NCBI RefSeq assembly: GCF_026343295.1
Contig: NZ_JAPELY010000005.1
Span: 62,001 to 126,000 of the forward strand
DNA: 64,000 nt
Reading direction: 5' to 3'
Source: Streptomyces sp. NBC_00083
GTDB taxonomy: Bacteria > Actinomycetota > Actinomycetes > Streptomycetales > Streptomycetaceae
Shown one piece after another: positions 26,475 through 33,743 of this stretch. Each line of letters opens with the position of its first letter. Within the stretch, counting starts at the first letter, position 1. Both the position numbers and the translations under genes were made by a program. Below the pieces are notes generated by a model that was given only the letters and a program-made list of their open reading frames with translations, ran no database searches and was not told the origin of the DNA.

Positions 26475-26494
26475 CATACCTTCAGGAAGGTATG
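26475..26494. promoter_or_regulatory. Operator and leaderless promoter of ScbR-like gene
   Basis: A perfect inverted repeat with 9-bp arms (CATACCTTC and GAAGGTATG) around a 2-base centre. It ends 8 bases before the regulator's ATG. A -10-like TATGGT (26491-26496) overlaps the right arm, which would place transcription start at or next to the ATG and make the transcript leaderless; no ribosome site is visible. The arrangement fits autorepression. A near copy lies at 28316-28335. Confidence 0.75.
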
Positions 26495-26502
26495 GTGAAA
26501 CT

Positions 26503-27207
26503 ATGACCATACGACCCCGCCCGAAGCCCGCCGTCGCCGATCTCAAGCAGGAGCGCGCCGTCCGGACCCGGGGACTCATCCTGGACGCGGCGGCGCGGGC
26601 CTTCGCGGACAAGGGGTATCCGGCGACCACCATCCTCGACGTGGCCGAGCTGATGGGTGCGACCAAGGGCGCGGTCTACTTCCACTTCGCCAACAAGGGC
26701 GCCCTCGCCGCCGCCGTGACCGAGGAGTTCTACGTACGCCTGCGGGCCTCCGCGCAGCAGGTGACGGACCAGGCGCTGCCCCCGCTGGCCACGCTCGCCG
26801 AACTCCTCGTCCGTACCGGTGTGTTGTTCCGTGACGACGAGGTCATCCGGGCCGGCGCCAGGCTCCAGATCGAGCAGTCCCTCATCGAGACGGACCTGCC
26901 GGCCCCGTTCGTCGGCTACACGGAGACGGTCACCGGCCTGCTGCGGGCCGCCCACGCGGAGGGCGCCCTGCCGGGCGGCCACGATCCCGAGGCGGTCGGG
27001 CGCGTGCTCGTCTCCGCGTTCTTCGGCGCGCAGCACATGTCCTGGGTGATGAACGACCGAGCCGACATCGCCGAGCGCGTACGGGAGATCCTGTCGGTCG
27101 TGCTTCCCGGCGCGGCCGATGCGGAAGCTGGGGCGGATGCGGCTGACCTGGCGGAAGCGGCAGGCGTGGCGGATGCCGGGGGCGCGCGGGGGCCGGGGGC
27201 GAAGTAG
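26503..27207 (+). CDS. ScbR-like TetR-family repressor
   Basis: A 234-residue regulator resembling the gamma-butyrolactone receptors (ArpA/ScbR type). The N-terminal helix-turn-helix reads KQERAVRTRGLILDAAARAFADKGYPATTILDVAELMGATKGAVYFHF, cut here into its parts: the first helix (residues 14-40) and the recognition region (about 41-62). The ligand domain contains GARLQIEQSLIE, like the receptor family's core. The C-terminal 30 residues are an Ala/Gly/Asp-rich tail. It probably represses itself and the oxidoreductase gene through two matching operators. Ligand unknown; no butyrolactone synthase gene lies in this window, so it may be a pseudo-receptor. Confidence 0.85.
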   Translation: MTIRPRPKPAVADLKQERAVRTRGLILDAAARAFADKGYPATTILDVAELMGATKGAVYFHFANKGALAAAVTEEFYVRLRASAQQVTDQALPPLATLAELLVRTGVLFRDDEVIRAGARLQIEQSLIETDLPAPFVGYTETVTGLLRAAHAEGALPGGHDPEAVGRVLVSAFFGAQHMSWVMNDRADIAERVREILSVVLPGAADAEAGADAADLAEAAGVADAGGARGPGAK

Positions 27208-27303
27208 GGCTGCCCTGGCGCCAGTTGGTGGGCATTCCCGGGCGCGGCCCGGCAGGGGTGTCGCGCCGGCCCGCCCCCGGGCCCCGCGTGAAGCCCCTCG
27301 GCC

Positions 27304-28236
27304 CTACGGCTCCAGCACGATCTTGCCCGTCACATGGCCGCCCTCGATCAACTCGTGGGCCGCGTACGCCTCTTCGAGGGGAAGGACGCGGTCCACGTGC
27401 GGGCGGAGCAGGCTCTGGTCGACCAGGGCCGCCAGCGCCTCCAGGCCCACGTAATCGGGTTCCACCGACACCCCGGCGAACCGGTGGCCCGCCTCGCGGG
27501 TGCGCGCGGCGAGCGCGTCGTCGGCGCGGGCGACCGCCGTGACCAGGAGGCCGCCGGGGCGCAGGGTGCGCAGGGAGCGGTCCGCGTAGTCGCCGCCGAT
27601 CAGTTCCAGCACGGTGTCGACGCCGGAGATCTCCGCAGCGAAGTCGGCCACCCGGTAGTCGACCACCTCGTCCGCGCCGAGCTCCTTCAGGAAGGTGTGC
27701 TTGGCCGCGCTCGCGGTGGTGATGACGTACGCGCCCCGCGCCTTGGCGATCTGGACGGCGAGATGGCCGACCCCACCGCCGCCCGCGTGGATCAGCACCC
27801 GCTGCCCAGGCCCCACGTCGGCGATCTCCACCAGGCTCTGCCACGCCGTGAGCCCGGCCAGCGGGATCGCGGCGGCCTCCGCGTGGCTCAGCCCGGCGGG
27901 CTTGCGGGCGAAGTGGCGCGAGGGCGCCGCGACGAACTCGGCGTAGGCGCCGGCCGCGCGCGGGAACATCGGCATGCCGAAGACCTCGTCGCCCTCCCGG
28001 AAGCGCGAGGTGCCCGGCACCACGTGCTCGACCACCCCCGACACGTCCCAGCCGAGGGTGAACGGGGGCTCTCCGTGCAGCGGGAACGCGCCGCTGCGGA
28101 TCATCGCCTCGACCGGGTTGACCCCGATCGCCTCGACCCGCACCAGGATCTCGGTGGGCAGCGGCTCGGGCCGCTCGACCTCCGTCACCTTCAGGACTTC
28201 CGGGCCGCCGAAGGACTGCTGGACGATGGCACGCAT
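27304..28236 (-). CDS. NADP-dependent quinone-type oxidoreductase (MDR)
   Basis: A 310-residue zinc-independent medium-chain reductase of the quinone oxidoreductase/enoyl reductase type. It has the entry GGPEVLKVTEVERPEPLPTE, the family-type GVNPVEAMIRSG segment, the nucleotide loop HAGGGGVGHLAVQIAKARGA (about residues 150-170) and a C-terminal segment EAYAAHELIEGGHVTGKIVL. It would reduce quinones or unsaturated carbonyls with NADPH. The ATG at 28236 follows GAGGAG; an ATG at 28251 is less well placed. It is divided from the ScbR-like gene by a 96-base convergent spacer, and its promoter carries the same operator. Confidence 0.88.
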   Translation of the reverse strand: MRAIVQQSFGGPEVLKVTEVERPEPLPTEILVRVEAIGVNPVEAMIRSGAFPLHGEPPFTLGWDVSGVVEHVVPGTSRFREGDEVFGMPMFPRAAGAYAEFVAAPSRHFARKPAGLSHAEAAAIPLAGLTAWQSLVEIADVGPGQRVLIHAGGGGVGHLAVQIAKARGAYVITTASAAKHTFLKELGADEVVDYRVADFAAEISGVDTVLELIGGDYADRSLRTLRPGGLLVTAVARADDALAARTREAGHRFAGVSVEPDYVGLEALAALVDQSLLRPHVDRVLPLEEAYAAHELIEGGHVTGKIVLEP

Positions 28237-28308
28237 GGGGAAACTCCTCACGGGCAGGGCAGTTGGGCACCCGAACGGGTCCCTCGTCGAACTCCCCCGA
28301 CGACTGAG

Positions 28309-28337
28309 ACCATAAAATACCTTCGCGAAGGAATCAA
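28309..28337 (-). promoter_or_regulatory. Promoter with ScbR-type operator for oxidoreductase
   Basis: On the minus strand a -35-like TTGATT (28337-28332) and a -10-like TATGGT (28314-28309) are 17 bases apart. The operator AATACCTTC-GC-GAAGGAATC (28316-28335) fills the space between them. Its core is one base away from the perfect palindrome found before the ScbR-like gene. Repressor bound here would cover the promoter. The oxidoreductase ATG lies about 70 bases downstream. Confidence 0.7.
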
Positions 28338-28346
28338 TTGGGAAGA

Positions 28347-28443
28347 GGGGACTCCGCTGCCCGGACGGGACTCCCCTGCCCCGGTGGAACTCCGCCGCTC
28401 GAACGGGACTCCCCTGCCCCGACGGGACGCCGCTGCCCCGGAC
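28347..28443 (+). repeat. Minisatellite: five 19-20 bp imperfect repeats
   Basis: Five head-to-tail units of 19 to 20 bases related to GGGACTCCCCTGCCCCGAC fill the spacer between the oxidoreductase promoter and the purA terminator. Units two and four are nearly identical; unit three is the most diverged. No protein is evident. It may be a slipped-strand array with no function, or a spacer of the oxidoreductase control region. Confidence 0.7.
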
Positions 28444-28450
28444 ACGACGG

Positions 28451-28492
28451 AGCGGGGCCCCCGGCAGCCGTTTCGGTGCCGGGGACCCCGCT
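28451..28492 (-). terminator. purA terminator hairpin
   Basis: Arms of 16 bases (28451-28466 and 28477-28492) with a 10-base loop, 33 bases past the purA stop. The single mismatch becomes a G-U pair only in the minus-strand RNA, so the hairpin is best formed by the purA transcript. Confidence 0.75.
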
Positions 28493-28524
28493 GTCCCGCG
28501 TGCGGGTCCCGCGTGCGGGTCCCG

Positions 28525-29808
28525 CTAGATGAAGGAGTTGATCTCGATCGTCTCGGTGCGGCCGGGGCCGACGCCGATCGCGGAGATCGGGGCGCCCGAC
28601 ATCTCCTCAAGGGCCTTCACGTAGGCCTTCGCGTTCTTCGGCAGCTCGTCGAAGGTCTTGGCCTTGGTGATGTCCTCGGACCATCCCGGCAGCTTCTCGT
28701 AGATCGGCTTCGCGTGGTGGAAGTCGGTCTGCGAGTACGGGAGTTCCTCGACGCGCTTGCCGTCGATCTCGTACGCGACACACACCGGGATCTCCTCCCA
28801 GCCGGTCAGCACGTCCAGCTTGGTGAGGAAGAAGTCGGTCAGGCCGTTCACGCGGGTCGCGTAGCGGGCGATCGGCGCGTCGAACCAGCCGCAGCGACGG
28901 TCACGGCCGGTGGTGACACCGCGCTCGCCGCCGATGCGGCGCAGCGCCTCGCCGTCCTCGTCGAACAGCTCGGTCGGGAACGGGCCGGCGCCGACGCGGG
29001 TCGTGTACGCCTTGAGGATGCCGATGACACGGCTGATCTTCGTCGGGCCCACGCCCGCACCCGTGCAGGCGCCGCCCGCGGTCGGGTTCGAGGAGGTGAC
29101 GAAGGGGTACGTGCCGTGGTCGACGTCGAGCAGGGTGCCCTGGCCGCCCTCGAAGAGCACGACCTTGTCCTCGTCGAGCGCCTTGTTGAGGATCAGCGTG
29201 GTGTCGGCGACGAACGGCTTGAGCTGCTCCGCGTACTGGAGCATCTCCTCGACGATCTTGCCGACCTCGATCGCGCGGCGGTTGTAGACCTTGGCGAGCA
29301 GCTGGTTCTTGCCCTCCAGGGCCGCCTCGACCTTCTGCTCCAGGATCGACTCGTCGTAGAGGTCCTGGACGCGGATGCCGACGCGGTTGATCTTGTCGGC
29401 GTAGGTCGGGCCGATGCCGCGGCCGGTGGTGCCGATCTTCCGCTTGCCGAGGAAGCGCTCGGAGACCTTGTCGAGCGTGACGTTGTACGGCGTGATCAGG
29501 TGAGCGTTGCCGCTGATCAGGAGCTTGGACGTGTCGACGCCTCGCTCGTTCAGTCCGCTCAGCTCGGAGAGCAGGACCGCCGGGTCGACGACGACTCCGT
29601 TACCGATCACCGGGGTGCACCCCGGTGAGAGGATCCCGGAAGGGAGAAGATGCAGCGCGTACTTCTGGTCGCCTACGACGACGGTGTGGCCGGCATTGTT
29701 GCCGCCCTGGTAACGCACCACATAGTCAACGGAACCACCGAGGAGGTCGGTGGCCTTTCCCTTGCCCTCGTCACCCCACTGAGCACCGAGCAGCACAAGT
29801 GCGGGCAC
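28525..29808 (-). CDS. purA: Adenylosuccinate synthetase
   Basis: Joins IMP and aspartate with GTP to make adenylosuccinate, the committed step to AMP. The 427-residue protein has the family signatures: GAQWGDEGKGKATDLL (residues 8-23, GTP/IMP site), the catalytic lysine/His region QGGNNAGHTVVVG and the IMP-binding GRGIGPTYADK near residue 130. The C-terminal nucleotide segment is also present (GPGRTETIEI near the end). Start is GTG. It is transcribed alone, with its own strong terminator, divergent from the kinase-like gene. Confidence 0.97.
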   Translation of the reverse strand: MPALVLLGAQWGDEGKGKATDLLGGSVDYVVRYQGGNNAGHTVVVGDQKYALHLLPSGILSPGCTPVIGNGVVVDPAVLLSELSGLNERGVDTSKLLISGNAHLITPYNVTLDKVSERFLGKRKIGTTGRGIGPTYADKINRVGIRVQDLYDESILEQKVEAALEGKNQLLAKVYNRRAIEVGKIVEEMLQYAEQLKPFVADTTLILNKALDEDKVVLFEGGQGTLLDVDHGTYPFVTSSNPTAGGACTGAGVGPTKISRVIGILKAYTTRVGAGPFPTELFDEDGEALRRIGGERGVTTGRDRRCGWFDAPIARYATRVNGLTDFFLTKLDVLTGWEEIPVCVAYEIDGKRVEELPYSQTDFHHAKPIYEKLPGWSEDITKAKTFDELPKNAKAYVKALEEMSGAPISAIGVGPGRTETIEINSFI

Positions 29809-29923
29809 AGGCGTACACCCCTTCCGGGCGGGGCATGTCCAAGGTCAGGGGCATACGCGTTCCCTACATGGGTGCGTACACCATGGGCCTGATCCGTTGA
29901 ACCGGTTGCCCCGGAATAGACGA

Positions 29924-29951
29924 AGCCCCTGGCGCAATAGCGCAAGGGGCT
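29924..29951 (+). other. Hairpin in purA/kinase-like divergent spacer
   Basis: A stem of 12-base arms (AGCCCCTGGCGC and GCGCAAGGGGCT) with a 4-base loop and one internal mismatch, 35 bases before the GTG of the kinase-like gene. It lies between two divergent genes, so it is not an ordinary terminator. It may fold in the leader RNA of the kinase-like gene and influence its expression. Confidence 0.55.
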
Positions 29952-29985
29952 CTTGCACAAAGATGCTACCCGAGGAAGGACCGAG

Positions 29986-30792
29986 GTGTCGGCTGCGCAC
30001 CAGCTCGTCGTGCTCATCGACCCGGTCGCCCGCCGTATTGACGGCGAGTCCGTACGGATCGCGAAAGATGTGCTGTGTGCGGGAGCACAGGCGAAAATCT
30101 GCTGGCCACAGGGGCCGGAAGAGTTCGCGAAGGCACTGGCCCGCCGGGGCGGCCGGCGCACCGTGGTGGTCGGCGACGACCAGGCTCTGCTACGCACCGT
30201 GACACTGCTGCACCGCGAGCGTGACCTCGACCGGGGCGAGCTGGGGCTGATTCCGGTCGGCGCGGCGGACTCGCTGCGGCTGGCCCGTTCGCTCGGGGTG
30301 CCGATGGGTGCGGTGGCGGCGGCGCGGGGCGTCCTGGACGGCGTGGGGCGCCGCCTCGACCTCCTGGTCGACGACTGCGACCAGGTCGTGCTCGGGGCGC
30401 TGCGCGTGCCCGCCCTGGGCCCCGTCCGCGCGCGGCCCGCGGCGCCGACGGTGTGGGGCACGGCACGCTCCCTGGTCCGCACCCTGGTGGGGGCGCCGGC
30501 CCCGGTGGCGGCGGCCGTCGCGCACCGGCTGCGGGTGGAGGCGGACGGGGTGCTCCTGAGCGACCTGGACCAGCCGGTGGCGGGGGTGTCGGTGGCGTCA
30601 GCGGACGGGCTCGCGCAGGTGGTGGTGCATGGGCGGACGGGTGAGCGGGCGCGGGCGTCGGCCCGTGCGGTGACCATTTCCGGGCCGGTGGGGGGATATC
30701 GGTACGGGGCGGACGCGGTGGTGGCCGGGCCGGTCCGTACGCGCACGTGGACCGCGCGGCCGGCCGCGTGGCGACTGATCCTCCCGGCGTGA
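29986..30792 (+). CDS. Degenerate diacylglycerol-kinase-like protein
   Basis: A 268-residue protein related to the diacylglycerol kinase/lipid kinase (DAGK_cat) family by its overall order of segments (HQLVVLIDPVARR near the start, then ELGLIPVGAADSLRLARSLGV). The nucleotide-binding GGDGT motif of active kinases is replaced by GDDQA, and the family's P-x-G-T-x-N-D segment reads PVGAADS. It is therefore probably not an active lipid kinase and may have a binding or regulatory role. The GTG at 29986 follows GAGGAAGGA. It is the neighbour of purA, transcribed away from it, and its leader contains a hairpin. Confidence 0.75.
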   Translation: MSAAHQLVVLIDPVARRIDGESVRIAKDVLCAGAQAKICWPQGPEEFAKALARRGGRRTVVVGDDQALLRTVTLLHRERDLDRGELGLIPVGAADSLRLARSLGVPMGAVAAARGVLDGVGRRLDLLVDDCDQVVLGALRVPALGPVRARPAAPTVWGTARSLVRTLVGAPAPVAAAVAHRLRVEADGVLLSDLDQPVAGVSVASADGLAQVVVHGRTGERARASARAVTISGPVGGYRYGADAVVAGPVRTRTWTARPAAWRLILPA

Positions 30793-30819
30793 TCCCGGGG
30801 CCCTCTTCGGGCCGGGGGC

Positions 30820-31045
30820 CCTGTCCCGGGGTGCCGGGCGCCCTACGTCTCTGGGGGCGCGGGGTGCCCTGCCCCGGGGTGCCGGGTGGCCTACGTCTTT
30901 AGGGGCGCGGGGAACTGCGCGAGACGCGGGCACGGTCCGCAGACGAAGACCGGGGTTGCTGGGGCTCCGCCCCAGACCCCGTTCGCGCCTTGAGGGCGCT
31001 CGTCCTCCAACGCCGGACCGGCTGGAGGCGTGCGTGCCGGCTCGT
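30820..31045 (+). repeat. Composite intergenic repeat cluster
   Basis: The spacer between the convergent kinase-like and P450 genes is made of repeats. Two copies of CCGGGGTGCCGGGYGGCCTACGTCT-type sequence (starting near 30831 and 30874) are followed by module A (from about 30901), module B (palindrome CTGGGGC-TCC-GCCCCAG near 30959) and module C (CGCTCGTCCTCCAACGCCGG near 30996). The A-B-C order is the same as at 14.6 kb. The palindrome may terminate transcription from both sides. Confidence 0.75.
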
Positions 31046-31048
31046 GCC

Positions 31049-32368
31049 TCAACACTCCACGCGAAGCTCCTTGAGTCCCCGGATGACGAAGCCGGACCCC
31101 CGCTCGGGCTCGGCGGCCAACCGCATCCGGGGCGCTTTGGCGAGCAACTCCCCGAAGGAGCAATGGAGTTCGAGGCGGGCCAAGGGTGCGCCCAGGCAGT
31201 AGTGGATACCGGCACCGAAGGAGATGTGGGGGTTGTCGGCGCGAGAGAGGTCGAGCGCGGCGGGGTCGGCGAACCGGGCGGGGTCGTGGTTGGCGGACCC
31301 GAAGAGGAGCGCGACCTCGCTGCCGCGCGGGAGCACCTGCCCCGCGAACTCGATGTCTTCGAGCACCCAGCGCTCGAAGAGCTGGAGCGGGGTGTCGTAC
31401 CGCATCAACTCCTCCACGGCGGTGGGCAGGAGGGCCTCGGGCGCGGCGCGCAGACGGGCAAGCTGCCCGGGGTTGCGCAGCAGCGCCCACCAGCCGTTCG
31501 CGGTGGTGTTGACGGTCGCCTCGTGGCCGGCGTTGAGGAGCAGGACGCAGGTAGAGATCATCTCCTGCTCGGTGAGGCGGGTACGGGGGCGAGAGCCGGC
31601 GTCTGCGCCGAGGCCGGGACCGCGCGTGCCGCCCCCACCGCCACCACTGTCCCGGCTGTCCTCGCTGTCCCTGCTGTCCTCGCCGGCGTCGTCGTACGCC
31701 GCGATGAGCGCGGAGATCAGGTCGTCGCCGGGGCGTGCGCGCCGCGCGGCGATCAACTCCCGCAGGTAGTCGCTGAATTCGACGGAGGCGCGTACGGCGC
31801 GGGTGGCGGTCTCCTCGTCGGGGTTGAGCTCGTACATGCCGCAGATCGCGGCGGACCACGGGCGCAGGAGGGGGCGGTCGGCTTGGGGGATGCCGAGCAT
31901 TTCGGCGATGACGGCGACGGGGAGGGGTTCGGCCACCTCCGCGACGAGATCGCCGCCGCCCGCCGCGACGAAGTCGTCCACGAGCCGGGCGGCGAGCCGC
32001 CGCACGGTCGGAGCGAGCCGCTCCACGGTGCGCGGGGTGAACGCCTGCGAGACGAGCCGGCGGATGCGGGTGTGGTCCGGGGGCTCCAGGTCGAGCATGC
32101 CGTGGTCGTTGAGCGTGTGGAAGGGCTCGTGCGCGGCGGGCGGGGCGGTCCGGCCGAACTCCTCGTGGGTGAACCGGTGTTGATAACTCCGCCCGAGCCG
32201 GCGGTCGCGGAGCAGCGCGGACACGTCGGCGTGGTGGGGGACCAGCCACTGCCCGGTGGGCGGGTAGTGCAGCACCCGGCCTGCGGCTCTCAGCTCCGCG
32301 TACGCGGGGTAGGGGTTCGCGACGAAGTCCGCGGCGCGGGGGCGGAAGAGGGTGGCGGTGTTGGTCAT
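31049..32368 (-). CDS. Cytochrome P450
   Basis: A 439-residue soluble bacterial P450 monooxygenase. The I-helix oxygen-binding motif reads LLLNAGHEATVN, so the usual acid before Thr is displaced (A-G-H-E-A-T). The K-helix E-x-x-R lies in VEELMRYDTPLQ. The haem loop FGAGIHYCLGAPLARLE carries the Cys ligand. Ahead of the I helix lies a low-complexity insertion of about 30 residues (residues 227-256, Asp/Ser repeats then Gly run), not usual in the family. I use the ATG at 32368; the frame stays open upstream through repeat DNA. No ferredoxin gene is adjacent. The substrate is unknown. Confidence 0.92.
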   Translation of the reverse strand: MTNTATLFRPRAADFVANPYPAYAELRAAGRVLHYPPTGQWLVPHHADVSALLRDRRLGRSYQHRFTHEEFGRTAPPAAHEPFHTLNDHGMLDLEPPDHTRIRRLVSQAFTPRTVERLAPTVRRLAARLVDDFVAAGGGDLVAEVAEPLPVAVIAEMLGIPQADRPLLRPWSAAICGMYELNPDEETATRAVRASVEFSDYLRELIAARRARPGDDLISALIAAYDDAGEDSRDSEDSRDSGGGGGGTRGPGLGADAGSRPRTRLTEQEMISTCVLLLNAGHEATVNTTANGWWALLRNPGQLARLRAAPEALLPTAVEELMRYDTPLQLFERWVLEDIEFAGQVLPRGSEVALLFGSANHDPARFADPAALDLSRADNPHISFGAGIHYCLGAPLARLELHCSFGELLAKAPRMRLAAEPERGSGFVIRGLKELRVEC

Positions 32369-33080
32369 GGGGTGAGCTTGGCAGGGCGCCCGTGCGTACG
32401 CGGTGCCCTTGGCTGGGCGAACCTTGGCAGGGAGCCCAGCATCGACACCCCCACCCCGCCCGACCCCGGCCCATTCGGGCCACCCCGGCCCGTCGGGTTG
32501 CTCGACCCCGGCCATGCGGGCCACCCCAGCCCGTCCGGCTGCTCGACCCCGGCCCACGCGGGCCACCTCAGCCCGTCCGGCGATTGAGGACGAGCGCCCT
32601 TCAGGCGCGAACGGGGTCTGGGGCGGAGCCCCAGGAACCCCGCCTTCGGCTGCGGACCGTGCCCGCGTCTCGCGCAGTTCCCCGCGCCCCCAGGTGGGCT
32701 GAACTTCGCGGCATGCCCAGTGCAGGCCACCTCAGCCCGTCCGACTGCTCGACCCCGGCCCATTCGGGCCACCTCAGCCCGTCCGGCGATTGAGGACGAG
32801 CGCCCTCATGGCGCGATACGGGGTCTGGGGCGGAGCCCCAGGGTGCCCGGCTTCCAGGGTGCGGACCGTGCGTGGCTGGTCGCGCAGTTCCCCGCGCCCC
32901 TGTAGGGCACCCGGCACCGAGCCGCAACTCGCGCCCACCGCGGCGGAGCCGCGCACGAGTCACAGCCCCGCGCCCCTAGCTACTCCAGGCCGGGCAGCAT
33001 GCACATCCCCAGCCCGTCCGGCGATTGAGGACGAGGGCCCTCCCGGCGCGATACGGGGTCTGGGGCGGAGCCCCAGGGGG
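32369..33080 (-). repeat. Largest composite repeat cluster
   Basis: A spacer of 712 bases with no gene, between two genes on the same strand. It begins with alternating copies of GCCCGTCSGGYTGCTCGACCCCGGCC-like sequence (near 32487-32575). Three C-B units follow, with module C near 32570, 32777 and 33016 and module B near 32615, 32820 and 33059; module A follows the first two (near 32660 and 32875). The unit thus recurs with a period of about 210 to 240 bases, so the cluster grew by tandem insertion or duplication. The last palindrome lies directly after the response regulator gene and may act as its terminator. Confidence 0.82.
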
Positions 33081-33743
33081 TCAGGAGGGGGTTACCAGGC
33101 GGGTTTCGTAGGCGTAGACCGCCGCCTGCGTGCGGTCACGGAGGCCCAGTTTCACCAGCACCCGGCTCACATGCGTCTTGATCGTCGACTCCGCCACCAC
33201 CAGCCGCCCCGCGATCTCCTGGTTCGACAGGCCCTGGGCGATCAGGACGAGCACCTCCGTCTCGCGGTCGGTCAGCTCCTCGACCTCCCCCATCGGCGAC
33301 GACGTCCGCTGCACCGGCAGGACCCGGGCGAACTCGTTGATCAGGCGCCGCGTCACCGAGGGCGCGAGCAGCGCCTCGCCGGACGCCACCACCCGTACCC
33401 CGTCGGCGAGTTGACGCGCCGAGGCGTCCTTCAGGAGGAAGCCGGACGCGCCCGCCCGCAGCGCCTGGTACACGTACTCGTCGAGGTCGAAGGTGGTCAG
33501 GACCAGCACCTTCGACGCTTCGTCCGCCGCCACGATCTCCCGCGTCGCCTCGATGCCGTTCATGTGCGGCATGCGGATGTCCATCAGGACCACGTCGGGG
33601 CGGAGCGCCCGCACCTGGGCCACCGCCTCGCGGCCGTCGACCGCCTCGCCGACGACCTCGATGTCCGGCTGCGCGCCGAGCAGGACCGAGAACCCCTCGC
33701 GCACCATCATCTGGTCGTCCACGATGAGGACCTTGATCGTCAT
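33081..33743 (-). CDS. NarL/LuxR-type response regulator
   Basis: A 220-residue two-component response regulator. The receiver domain (residues 1-120) has the acidic pair in LIVDDQMMVREGF, the phosphoacceptor Asp in VVLMDIRMPHMNG (near residue 54) and the Lys in GFLLKDASA. The C-terminal LuxR helix-turn-helix (LTDRETEVLVLIAQGLSNQEIAGRLVVAESTIKTHVSRVLVKL, residues 150-195, named here by its start and end) binds DNA. The ATG at 33743 overlaps the stop of the sensor kinase gene (ATGA). The target genes are unknown. Confidence 0.94.
   Translation of the reverse strand: MTIKVLIVDDQMMVREGFSVLLGAQPDIEVVGEAVDGREAVAQVRALRPDVVLMDIRMPHMNGIEATREIVAADEASKVLVLTTFDLDEYVYQALRAGASGFLLKDASARQLADGVRVVASGEALLAPSVTRRLINEFARVLPVQRTSSPMGEVEELTDRETEVLVLIAQGLSNQEIAGRLVVAESTIKTHVSRVLVKLGLRDRTQAAVYAYETRLVTPS

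Noticed and set aside
29924..29951. Hairpin between purA and the kinase-like gene, first taken as a terminator.
   Set aside because: Both flanking genes point away from it, so no transcript should end here. It is listed as a leader-type structure instead.
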